Origin: Paucilactobacillus suebicus DSM 5007 = KCTC 3549
GTDB lineage: Bacteria > Bacillota > Bacilli > Lactobacillales > Lactobacillaceae
Assembly (NCBI RefSeq): GCF_001434475.1
Contig: NZ_AZGF01000003.1
Span: 80,659 to 144,658, forward strand
DNA: 64,000 nt
Reading direction: 5' to 3'
Part shown: piece by piece, positions 1 through 7,315 of the stretch
Position numbering within the stretch: position 1 is the stretch's first letter
How the letters are laid out: every line of letters starts with the position of its first letter
Program-made: the position numbers and the translations under genes
The notes under the pieces: generated by a model
What the model was told of the DNA's origin: nothing
Database searches by the model: none
Seen by the model: only the letters and a program-made list of their open reading frames with translations

Positions 1-78
1 CATGGCAATTTCACGGTCTTCAGCAATTTGATGATCTAAACGGATTGAATACTGTAGTAACTTTGTAATATCTAACAT
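1..78 (-). CDS. Unrecognised protein, N-terminal fragment cut by window edge
   Basis: A reading frame starts with ATG at 76-78 behind AGGAG and runs 26 codons off the left edge without a stop. The visible N-terminus (MLDITKLLQYSIRL...) is not a family I recognise. It lies 15 bp after the stop of the 314-residue gene on the same strand, so it is probably the third gene of the operon whose first two genes lie at 94-1912. Only the start is supported by sequence; no function can be given. Confidence 0.55.
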   Translation of the reverse strand, partial: MLDITKLLQYSIRLDHQIAEDREIAM

Positions 79-93
79 CAAAAATCTCCTAAA

Positions 94-1038
94 CTAGTCT
101 GCAAAGATTAACGGATCGGACTTAACTTCCAATTCATCTCGGTTATCTAGGTACCATTCACGAATTAACGGATAACGTACCAGTAAATCAAAGAATGATA
201 CCGCCTGGCGCTTGTCATCAACTTTAAAAGCCCAGTACTGAATCTGTGATGAACTAGGTGTCACACCCAGCTCAAGTGCAGTGTCAGAGTCAAGCTGCAA
301 GCGCGCACCTATACGATCAGATAGGTTAACTAACATGTAGTCCGTTTCTGCAGTGTTAACAAATAGCTTATCAATGATAGTTAGTTGCAGACCGGTGTTT
401 TCCAAGTAGTACTCTGTATCATTGGAAGCTCCTAAGATACCGAAATCAACGCTGAAGCCGAAATCTTGTTTTAAGTAGTGAGTAAAGGCAATTAATGGAT
501 AGACTGCTTGCTCAATTACTTCTTCATCAACACCTTGGTTTTGGGCCAATTCAATGACAAACAAGTTAACCAGCGCCTTGTTGTTAAATCTGAGCATCCG
601 TCTTTGCAAGTTAATATAAAACAGTTTTTGTTTAGTAATCTCTTCAACAAAAAAGGCGCCACCGTTCTCGCTACGTTCCAAGGAAAAACTAAACTTAGCC
701 TGACCAAGGATTGGCATTAAAACGGAACTCAGATTTTTATTTCCAGCATCAAACGAAACTGATAATTCCTTACGATCATGCATTTCAAGTAAGCGACCCA
801 TAAACAGTAAGTAGTAATCCTGTGGTTTATATTGATGCTGAAACTTGACGAACTCTGTGTCGACGCTCAGTTCAGCCAGCTGGGCCGCTGCATCGAGTAA
901 CTCTTCGTTATCCTGGGTGTCGACTAACTGATCAATTAACGTGACATATTTTTTGCCTAGTTCAAGGCCCTCTTTAACATTTGCGCTAAATGAATGCAGT
1001 TGCGAAGCCGTGGACATCGATTCTTCTTCACTAGTCAC
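94..1038 (-). CDS. Hypothetical protein, middle gene of an unrecognised three-gene operon
   Basis: This frame of 314 codons starts with GTG at 1038, 6 nt after AGGTGG; an in-frame ATG at 1017 is the alternative. I do not recognise the family. The protein is acidic and soluble-looking, with no signal peptide or membrane segment. It has helical N- and C-terminal parts and a central stretch rich in hydrophobic beta-like segments. Its start overlaps the end of the upstream coiled-coil gene by 8 bp, and another gene begins 15 bp downstream. The three are therefore probably translated together and may form a complex. That is inference from spacing only. Confidence 0.6.
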   Translation of the reverse strand: MTSEEESMSTASQLHSFSANVKEGLELGKKYVTLIDQLVDTQDNEELLDAAAQLAELSVDTEFVKFQHQYKPQDYYLLFMGRLLEMHDRKELSVSFDAGNKNLSSVLMPILGQAKFSFSLERSENGGAFFVEEITKQKLFYINLQRRMLRFNNKALVNLFVIELAQNQGVDEEVIEQAVYPLIAFTHYLKQDFGFSVDFGILGASNDTEYYLENTGLQLTIIDKLFVNTAETDYMLVNLSDRIGARLQLDSDTALELGVTPSSSQIQYWAFKVDDKRQAVSFFDLLVRYPLIREWYLDNRDELEVKSDPLIFAD

Positions 1039-1912
1039 GATCTTCCACCTGCTTTCCGTTTGATAGTGTGTTCAGGTAGTCTGCATACAAATTACGGTTT
1101 GCCGATTCGAAATCATCAAAATTACCGAAAGTATCAATAATACTCTTTTGTTCGTAACTCAAAATCGTATTCTCTTTTGATAGTGCAAGGACACGAGATT
1201 CATTGTCCTTGATTGTTTTAAGAGCGTCACGTGCCTGCTGGTCTTGGTCTTCTAGCTGACTTAATTGATCAACAAGATCCTGTCTTGCTTCTTTTTGTTT
1301 GCCAGATTCCCATGGCATGCCGGTTCTTGTTGACACATCTTTTAGCTGACCTTGCAGTTCATCCTTTTGATTCTCACGTTCTTTTTGATTGTCAATTAAG
1401 CTCTGCAGGTAGTCATTTTCTTTTGAAATTTCCTCAATTTTACCGCTGTTAAATCGTTTATTTTCTTTAGCAAGTTGAAATGATTGAGTAAGCTTATCAT
1501 ATTCTGTTTGATTAAAAACGAAACGAATATTTAGAACATCAAGTTCGCCAAACTCACGACGATCCCACCAGTTACCAAAGTAAATCTTAAAATGACCGCG
1601 TTGATATTCCTCATAATAAAAGAACGGATAAGTTTTACCCAAGAACTTGATCATGTTTGCGCTAAGATAGTTGCTTAACTCATCGGACAGGTTATCAACT
1701 AAGTTAACGATTCCTAAGTCATTTTCTTCGTTTTCACGATGCTCAATTGCTGATGAATAACGTTGGTTATCCAGCAAAGAGAATATTTGTTGATCATCGT
1801 GATCCGCCACGGCTTGTTGTAATTTTTGTAAGTATGTAATCTTTATTGATATCTGTTCATCAATAATACTGTTGGCACTTTTTTGATCATCATGATCTAC
1901 TTCATTTGTCAT
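1031..1912 (-). CDS. Coiled-coil hypothetical protein
   Basis: The best start is the ATG at 1912, 7 nt after GGGGAG; a longer frame from 1927 has its ATG only 1 nt from that site. The product is about 293 residues. The N-terminal half carries aromatic-rich segments (PFFYYEEY, GNWWDRREFGELD) that look like a small globular domain. From about residue 140 to 265 it is a charged, Gln/Glu/Lys-rich coiled coil. Similar coiled-coil proteins are sometimes labelled SbcC-like from composition alone, but there is no P-loop or nuclease motif here and I do not adopt that name. It is the first gene of a tight operon with the next two. Function unknown. Confidence 0.6.
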   Translation of the reverse strand: MTNEVDHDDQKSANSIIDEQISIKITYLQKLQQAVADHDDQQIFSLLDNQRYSSAIEHRENEENDLGIVNLVDNLSDELSNYLSANMIKFLGKTYPFFYYEEYQRGHFKIYFGNWWDRREFGELDVLNIRFVFNQTEYDKLTQSFQLAKENKRFNSGKIEEISKENDYLQSLIDNQKERENQKDELQGQLKDVSTRTGMPWESGKQKEARQDLVDQLSQLEDQDQQARDALKTIKDNESRVLALSKENTILSYEQKSIIDTFGNFDDFESANRNLYADYLNTLSNGKQVEDRD

Positions 1913-2018
1913 AGTCATTCTCCCCATAAATCAGATTCATACATATATATTACCTAATTTTAACAATAGTTTAAAGTACTCACACCTGTAACATTAATTT
2001 TTTAATGAAATGATATAC

Positions 2019-2051
2019 TTTTGGTCTTGTTTTATTCTAACAAGACCAAAA
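2019..2051. repeat. Perfect 13-bp inverted repeat without a T-run
   Basis: TTTTGGTCTTGTT (2019-2031) and AACAAGACCAAAA (2039-2051) form a perfect hairpin with a 7-nt loop. It is followed by A residues on the plus strand and has no T-run on the outgoing side of either strand, so it is not a normal intrinsic terminator. It lies in the 314-bp gap 1913-2226 between the unrecognised operon and the aldo/keto reductase operon. The rest of that gap holds the terminator at 2138-2188 and AT-rich sequence upstream of the coiled-coil gene. Confidence 0.5.
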
Positions 2052-2118
2052 AAATTGGTATAAAAGTCATTATTGTCTATAGGTGTGCCCAAATAAGTAA
2101 TTTAGTGCTGTAATTTAT

Positions 2119-2188
2119 CTAGTCTAAACATGCAACAAAAAGTCTTCCAAGAGTAAATCCGAAAATGATTTACTCTTGGAAGACTTTT
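2119..2188 (-). terminator. Strong terminator of the aldo/keto reductase operon
   Basis: Two perfect 22-nt arms (2138-2159 and 2167-2188) enclose a 7-nt loop. Reading on the minus strand the stem is followed by TTTTTGTTGC. It lies just downstream of the aldo/keto reductase stop at 2227. The adjoining sequence CTAGTCTAAACATGCAA (from 2119) recurs beside the next operon's terminator at 5022. Confidence 0.8.
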
Positions 2189-2226
2189 GTTTTGAAATTA
2201 AAACATCTTTTTACACCATTTTATGA

Positions 2227-3090
2227 TTAATCATTTGCATGAACGTCAAACGCTGATAATAACATATTTGCGACCCCTGGTGCATCAGGATCATGCTGTC
2301 CTTTGCCTGTATCTAGCTCACGTAATTTATCAATTTCTTCTTGATTTAATTCGAAATCGAAAATGTTTAGATTACTCTTAATTCGATTCTCATGAACTGA
2401 TTTGGGAAAAATAATAATCCCTTCCTGATTTTCGAATCGAAGGATGATTTGACCAGCATCTTTGTGGTACTTAACGGCCAAATCTTGAATCAACGGTTCA
2501 GTTAATAAGCTTTGATTACCCTGACCTAGAGGTGCCCATGCTTCTAACTTTACGTTGTCCTTTGTCATTATCTGGCGAATTTCATGTTGTTGAAAATATG
2601 GATTGAATTCTACTTGATTGACTGCAGGTTTAGTATCAAATTGTGGAACAAATTGATTCCAAATTTTAGGTGTCATGTTAGATACACCAATTGATTTAAT
2701 TTTACCAGCTTGCTTAGCACTTTCCATGGCCTTCCAAGCGCCCAAGACATCCCCATAAGGTTGGTGAATTAAATATAGATCAATGTATTCGAGCCCTAAC
2801 TTATTAAGAGAGCGATCAATTGCAGTTGAGGCTGCTTGTTCCCCATAGTCTTGAAGCCACAACTTGCTAGTAACCCAAATCTGGTCTCTTGGAATGTTAC
2901 TATCTTTGATTGCTCGTCCAACCTCTGCTTCATTGAAATATGCAACCGCGGTATCAATGTGACGATATCCTAATTCTAAGGCTTTTTTAACTGCCTGATA
3001 TGTTGAACCATCGTTAGGGATTTGAAATGTACCAAAACCAATTGCTGGAATTTGATTACCATCATTTAATGTGATTGTTGGTGTTGTCAT
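2227..3090 (-). CDS. Aldo/keto reductase, 2,5-diketo-gluconate reductase type
   Basis: This 287-residue protein is an NADPH-dependent carbonyl reductase of the AKR superfamily, predicted to be a cytosolic TIM barrel. The catalytic tetrad is visible: Asp in RHIDTA, Tyr in AYFNE, Lys in TSKLW and His in LIHQPYG. The cofactor-binding FPKSVHENRI motif is near the C-terminus. The length is normal. It is the second gene of a two-gene operon, 13 bp after a paralogue at 3104-3973. The upstream ribosome site is weak, so translation may depend on the first gene. Real substrates (aldehydes, ketones, sugars) cannot be inferred from sequence. Confidence 0.9.
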   Translation of the reverse strand: MTTPTITLNDGNQIPAIGFGTFQIPNDGSTYQAVKKALELGYRHIDTAVAYFNEAEVGRAIKDSNIPRDQIWVTSKLWLQDYGEQAASTAIDRSLNKLGLEYIDLYLIHQPYGDVLGAWKAMESAKQAGKIKSIGVSNMTPKIWNQFVPQFDTKPAVNQVEFNPYFQQHEIRQIMTKDNVKLEAWAPLGQGNQSLLTEPLIQDLAVKYHKDAGQIILRFENQEGIIIFPKSVHENRIKSNLNIFDFELNQEEIDKLRELDTGKGQHDPDAPGVANMLLSAFDVHAND

Positions 3091-3103
3091 TATGAATTTC
3101 TAC

Positions 3104-3973
3104 TTACTTTTTTAACTGCTTTAAACTTGAACCGAAAATTTGTTCAATGGTGATTGGATCTCGATGGTCAAAAAATTGGCTTTCATGTCTATCGAGTTCG
3201 GCGATTGTGTTCATTTCCGCATCTGACAGTTCAAAGTCAAAAACGTTTAGATTTTCAACCATTCGGTTTCGATGCACGGACTTAGGAATAACCGTAATAT
3301 TACGTTGAAGTAACCAGCGTAGGATGATATTGCCAGTTGATTTGCCATATTTATCGGCAATCTTTTGGATCTCCATATTTGAAAAAATACCATGCTTGCC
3401 TTCTGCAAAGGGTGCCCATGCTTCAACGCGAACATCTTCACTTTGATTGAAAGCAACTTCAGCCGTTTGTTGGTACCAGGGATTTACCTCGATTTGGTTA
3501 ATGACCGGCTTGACGTCCATAGTTAGTTCTAGATTCTTTAACTGGTCCGCATAAAAATTAGACACACCGATCGATCGAATCTTTCCGGCTTGCTGTGCTT
3601 CTTCGAGCGCACGCCAAGCGCCCATTGTGTCACCATATGGTTGATGAAGAAGGTAAAGATCCATATAATCGAGATTTAATTTTTGCAGGGAAGCGTCAAT
3701 TCCCTTTTTGGCACGATCATAGGTGAAGTCAGATACCCATAGTTTAGATGTTAAAAAGATGTCATCCCTCTTAACACTACTATTATTAATTGCACGACCC
3801 ACTGCTTCCTCATTTTGGTACGCACTGGCAGTATCGATTAATCGGTACCCAGCTTCTAAAGCATTTGTTACAGCAACTTCGGCTTCTTGCAAATCAGGAA
3901 CTTGGAAAACTCCAAATCCTAATTGTGGCATTGAATTACCATCATTTAACTTGGTTTCTGGAATGTTTGTCAT
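3104..3973 (-). CDS. Aldo/keto reductase, first gene of a paralogous pair
   Basis: I place the start at the ATG at 3973 (MTNIPETKL), behind GGAGAGAGG; a longer frame to 4012 lacks a proper ribosome site. The 289-residue product has the AKR tetrad (Asp in LIDTAS, Tyr in AYQNE, Lys in TSKLW, His in LLHQPYG) and a VIPKSVHRNRM cofactor motif. It is a clear paralogue of the gene that follows. It is transcribed divergently from a LysR regulator, with a palindrome between them, so control by that regulator is likely. Confidence 0.9.
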   Translation of the reverse strand: MTNIPETKLNDGNSMPQLGFGVFQVPDLQEAEVAVTNALEAGYRLIDTASAYQNEEAVGRAINNSSVKRDDIFLTSKLWVSDFTYDRAKKGIDASLQKLNLDYMDLYLLHQPYGDTMGAWRALEEAQQAGKIRSIGVSNFYADQLKNLELTMDVKPVINQIEVNPWYQQTAEVAFNQSEDVRVEAWAPFAEGKHGIFSNMEIQKIADKYGKSTGNIILRWLLQRNITVIPKSVHRNRMVENLNVFDFELSDAEMNTIAELDRHESQFFDHRDPITIEQIFGSSLKQLKK

Positions 3974-4007
3974 TATGAAATACCTCTCTCCTTCAGTTAT
4001 TGGTAAC

Positions 4008-4077
4008 ATCATACAATCGAATAGCCTACTTGAAAATTACTATTGATGAATGCTAGTATACGCATAACGTATGCTAG
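4008..4077. promoter_or_regulatory. LysR-type operator and divergent promoter region
   Basis: An inverted repeat CTAGTATACG (4053-4062), 5-nt spacer, CGTATGCTAG (4068-4077) has one mismatch between the arms. On the minus strand a TATGAT -10 box (4008-4013), with a weak -35 17 bp upstream, can serve the reductase operon. This puts the palindrome centre at about -64, the usual activator position for LysR proteins. The right arm also touches the ribosome site of the lysR gene, which fits autorepression. The palindrome is seen directly; the control is inferred. Confidence 0.55.
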
Positions 4078-4088
4078 GAGATGATGAT

Positions 4089-4949
4089 ATGATTGACGAG
4101 TACTTACTTCAAGAATTGGTAGCTTTTCAACAAACTGGGACATTAGCAGCAACTGCGCATCAGTTAAACGTTACCCAACCAACAATTACTAGAGGAATGC
4201 AGAAACTGGAAAATGATCTTGGTGTAAAGTTATTCAAACGATATCCAAATCGAATTGAACTAACCCAAACTGGTCAATTAGCCGCTATAGAAGCAAATAA
4301 GCTTTTGAATGATAGTCAATTATTTGTAAAAAAAATTCGTAATTTTGATCTCCGTCAACGAAACTATCGAATTGGATCATCAATTCCAGGGCCCTTGTTA
4401 GCGATGCAGAACCAAGAATTTTCTGAACCGGTCTCATTAGAAACACAATTACAGCAAACTGATCACATTAGTGAATTATTGAATAACAATGAATTTTCAA
4501 TTATTTTTTCGAATCAAGAATTACAAACAGATGAAATTGAATCCTTGTACGTTGGTACGGAAAGCTTGGCCGTTAATATCGATAAATTTATGTACCAAGC
4601 TAATCAATCCACTGTCACTTTTAAAGAACTTCGCGGGCTTAGTTTCGTGGTACTGGGCGATATTGGACCCTGGCGTCAGGTTATTCAAGATGAAATTCCT
4701 GATGCTACTTTCATGTATCAAGCGCGGCAAAATGCAATGAAGCAATTAACTACCTATTCTAATTTTCCCTACTTCACTACGAACATCACTAACACTGATC
4801 TGGCTAATGATGAGACTGAAAATGATCGAATAATGATTCCAATCAGTGATAGTGCTGCACACATGCCCATTTTTGCCAATTATTTAAAAACAAACAAAAG
4901 AAGTCTTAGATCACTCATCAACGAAATTCGTAGTATTTTACCCAACTAA
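4089..4949 (+). CDS. LysR-family transcriptional regulator
   Basis: The start is the ATG at 4089, 8 nt after TAGGAG; an in-frame ATG at 4071 has no ribosome site. The 286-residue protein has the LysR N-terminal winged helix-turn-helix (residues about 4-60: TAHQLNVTQPTITRGMQKLE) and a C-terminal substrate-binding region. It is divergent from the two aldo/keto reductases and probably their regulator. The effector is unknown. Confidence 0.88.
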   Translation: MIDEYLLQELVAFQQTGTLAATAHQLNVTQPTITRGMQKLENDLGVKLFKRYPNRIELTQTGQLAAIEANKLLNDSQLFVKKIRNFDLRQRNYRIGSSIPGPLLAMQNQEFSEPVSLETQLQQTDHISELLNNNEFSIIFSNQELQTDEIESLYVGTESLAVNIDKFMYQANQSTVTFKELRGLSFVVLGDIGPWRQVIQDEIPDATFMYQARQNAMKQLTTYSNFPYFTTNITNTDLANDETENDRIMIPISDSAAHMPIFANYLKTNKRSLRSLINEIRSILPN

Positions 4950-5021
4950 AAAGACTCGAACAAAAGTTACAATTGATCTATAAACAGTACTAAAACAGAC
5001 TAATTTAATTATTTAATTTGG

Positions 5022-5141
5022 CTAGTCTAAACGTGCAAAAAGCGATTGCTTCTGGCCACGTAGGCCCCCAAAGATTAAAATCAAAAATTCGGGATTTTAA
5101 TCTTTGGGGGCCTACGTTCTGGAAGCAAAACGCCTTTTTTC
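5022..5141 (-). terminator. Very long terminator hairpin of the lpd operon
   Basis: Perfect 25-nt arms lie at 5058-5082 and 5093-5117 around a 10-nt loop. Outer pairing continues (GCTTC at 5048-5052 with GAAGC at 5122-5126, then AAAAAGCG with CGCCTTTTTT). On the minus strand it lies 10 bp after the lpdB stop. It is followed by TTTTTGCACG and the motif CTAGTCTAAACGTGCAA (from 5022), which also follows the terminator at 2138-2188. Confidence 0.78.
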
Positions 5142-5151
5142 GCTCTTTTTT

Positions 5152-5715
5152 CTAATCGCCGTCCCAACGTTTATCATAGTCATTTGTAATATGCAATGAA
5201 TCTAGAATTTTCATTGTTTGATGATCAATAAGATCCTGAATTGATGCTGGATGATTATAAAATGCCGGAATTGGCGGAATAATTTGTGCGCCAATTTTTG
5301 CTAATTTAGTCAAGTTTTCAAGATGAATCACGCTTAACGGTGATTCGCGAGGAACAATGATCAACTTGCGTTGTTCTTTGATTGTGACATCCGCTGCTCT
5401 GCCAATTAAGTTATCCGCAAACCCGTACGCGATGCCAGCAACCGTCTTCATGCTTGCAGGTACGATGATCATTCCGTCATGTAAGAATGAACCACTGGCA
5501 ATTTTGGCGCCCTGATCACTGTTACTGTACACATAATCGGCTAATTCACTGATCTCTTGGAAAGAATAGTCGGTTTCAAGAGCAAGATTTTTCTTTGCCC
5601 ACGTGCTTAAAACCAGGTGTGTTTCAATATCTGGCATGTCGTGCATTTTTTTTAGCAGATCGATGGCATAAATTGTTCCTGACGCTCCTGTCACTCCAAT
5701 CACAATTCGCTTCAT
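5152..5715 (-). CDS. lpdB: Flavin prenyltransferase (UbiX/Pad1 family), LpdB-like
   Basis: The product makes prenylated FMN, the cofactor of UbiD-type decarboxylases. I choose the ATG at 5715 (MKRIVIGVTGASG), 9 nt after AGGGAGG; this gives 187 residues, the usual length. The N-terminal GVTGASGTIYA flavin-binding loop and the conserved C-terminal P-P-x-P-A-F-Y region (residues about 150-156) are present. It starts 21 bp after lpdC in the same operon, so enzyme and cofactor maker are made together. In L. plantarum, as I recall it, lpdB sits with lpdD and away from lpdC; no lpdD is visible here. Confidence 0.88.
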   Translation of the reverse strand: MKRIVIGVTGASGTIYAIDLLKKMHDMPDIETHLVLSTWAKKNLALETDYSFQEISELADYVYSNSDQGAKIASGSFLHDGMIIVPASMKTVAGIAYGFADNLIGRAADVTIKEQRKLIIVPRESPLSVIHLENLTKLAKIGAQIIPPIPAFYNHPASIQDLIDHQTMKILDSLHITNDYDKRWDGD

Positions 5716-5736
5716 TGTCATAATCCTCCCTACCAA

Positions 5737-7212
5737 TTACTTCAAATATTTTTCCCAATCAGGGACTTCCATGAACTGAGCCCGCTCGAACTGATCTTTC
5801 ATATCAAATGGGACTGTTCCATCGATCACTAGTTTTGATGACATACCACGAACCCGGATTGACTTTGGATCGTACTCTGGCCGTTCTGATGGATCCAGGG
5901 GATGATTTCTCATGCCGGATAAAATCATTAAATCTTGATCGGCTTGGAAACGGGTATTCATCGTCCAAATCACATCGTTCATATCAAATATATCCACGTC
6001 TTCGTCAACTAAAATAACCGTCTTTAATTCCTTGAATGCTGAAAATGCTAGTAACGCTGCTTGACGTTGAATACCTTCATCGGCCTCATTATCCTTATGA
6101 ATTTGCATAATGGTCATCAACTTACCACCGCCTGCAGGTGGATTATAAACGTTTTTAACTTTGCCTGGGATTGCACGGTCGACTAATTGTAGAATGCTGG
6201 CTTCAGTCGGAATACCCGCCATGCTGACATGCTCTTCACTTGGACCAATGACACTCTGCATGATTGGATCATTTTTTCGGTGAGTCACCGCGGTTACTTT
6301 AATCACTTGAAGTGCTGGATTAGCGTCTCCATCATACCCAGGAAATTCTGGCATTGCTTTACCAGTATGGGTATTAATGTCTTCTTGAATTCGTTCGTTA
6401 GGCATAATATATCCTTCAAGCGTATATTCAGAACGGGCGATGGCATTTTCATCAACGGTTAGTCCCTTAACTAAATCGACAGGTTGTTGACGAATGGCAC
6501 CAGCAACACCTAGCTCGTTGTATCCGAATGGTGTTGTTGGTGGCTCAAATGTTGCACCAATGGTAACTGCCGGATCGAGCCCAATATTGATAGTAATTGG
6601 CATTGGTTTATTGGCCTTTTCGTATTCTTCGGCAAACGCACCAATATGACGACCACCTGGCATAATATAAATGCCAATCTTGTCTTTATCTTCTAACACC
6701 ATTCTATGAATAGTGACGTCACTCTTTGACTTATCCAAACTGGATCCAAGTACTACCCCAATTGTGATGTATGGTCCAGCGTCTTGAGGTGTATTAGTTG
6801 GTGCTGCCACCAATTTACGGATATCAAAATCAGCATCTTCAGCTCGATGCACAACTTCATGGGCAGGTGCATCCTTTTCTTCGACCATTGTGGGCCAAAC
6901 AGGATTTGAAACAGCATCGTTCAAGTATTTACCTAGTGTTTTATAATCGGTGTGGAAAATTTTTCCAACTCTTTTACGACTAGCCATTAGCCCTGTTAAA
7001 ACTCGGACGCCAGGAAATCCTTTGACATTATTAAACATCATCGCGGGACCTTCCTTAGTTGGCCGCTGCACGGTACCACCTGCACCGATATAGCGATAAA
7101 CGCCGGATAATTCAGCAACGGGATCAATTTCTACATCGGTTTCGTGATACTGAGTATCATCGTTTTTGATTTCATCAAGTACTTCTCGTAGATCATATTT
7201 CTTTTCAGTCAT
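5737..7212 (-). CDS. lpdC: Gallate/protocatechuate-type decarboxylase, UbiD family (LpdC)
   Basis: This is the catalytic subunit of a non-oxidative, prenyl-FMN-dependent hydroxyarylic acid decarboxylase. The start is the ATG at 7212, 8 nt after GGAGG, giving 491 residues. Long stretches (VAELSGVYRYIGAGGTVQRP, EPPTTPFGYNELGVAGAIR, the GPSEEHVSMAGIPTEAS region) match what I know of L. plantarum LpdC, so the specific name is justified. It heads an operon with the prenyltransferase gene. A LysR gene lies divergently upstream with a palindrome between them. The likely role is conversion of gallate or protocatechuate, from tannins, to pyrogallol or catechol; the exact substrate is inferred from the relative. 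Confidence 0.9.
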   Translation of the reverse strand: MTEKKYDLREVLDEIKNDDTQYHETDVEIDPVAELSGVYRYIGAGGTVQRPTKEGPAMMFNNVKGFPGVRVLTGLMASRKRVGKIFHTDYKTLGKYLNDAVSNPVWPTMVEEKDAPAHEVVHRAEDADFDIRKLVAAPTNTPQDAGPYITIGVVLGSSLDKSKSDVTIHRMVLEDKDKIGIYIMPGGRHIGAFAEEYEKANKPMPITINIGLDPAVTIGATFEPPTTPFGYNELGVAGAIRQQPVDLVKGLTVDENAIARSEYTLEGYIMPNERIQEDINTHTGKAMPEFPGYDGDANPALQVIKVTAVTHRKNDPIMQSVIGPSEEHVSMAGIPTEASILQLVDRAIPGKVKNVYNPPAGGGKLMTIMQIHKDNEADEGIQRQAALLAFSAFKELKTVILVDEDVDIFDMNDVIWTMNTRFQADQDLMILSGMRNHPLDPSERPEYDPKSIRVRGMSSKLVIDGTVPFDMKDQFERAQFMEVPDWEKYLK

Positions 7213-7245
7213 AATCAAAACCTCCATTACTTGTTTACAATGGTT

Positions 7246-7312
7246 ATTTTAAGTTATTTAGCCATTGCTAACAAATCGTGTTTAGACTAACATTATTCCT
7301 AAATGGAATAAT
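7246..7312. promoter_or_regulatory. lpdC promoter with LysR-type operator
   Basis: A perfect inverted repeat ATTATTCC (7292-7299), N5, GGAATAAT (7305-7312) holds a T-N11-A LysR box. On the minus strand TTGTTA (7269-7274) and TAAAAT (7246-7251) are 17 bp apart and drive lpdC; the palindrome centre lies near -63. On the plus strand TTGCTA (7265-7270) and TAACAT (7288-7293), 17 bp apart, would start the lysR transcript inside the palindrome, which predicts autorepression. Sequence elements are seen; the regulation is inferred. Confidence 0.65.
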
Positions 7313-7315
7313 AAA

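Noticed and set aside
1..1927. Possible Wadjet-like or SMC-type defence operon at the left edge
   Set aside because: No SMC ATPase, MukB-like or topoisomerase-VI-like domain is visible, and the protein sizes do not fit. I keep it as unrecognised.
2019..2051. Hairpin read as a terminator
   Set aside because: No T-run follows the stem on either strand.
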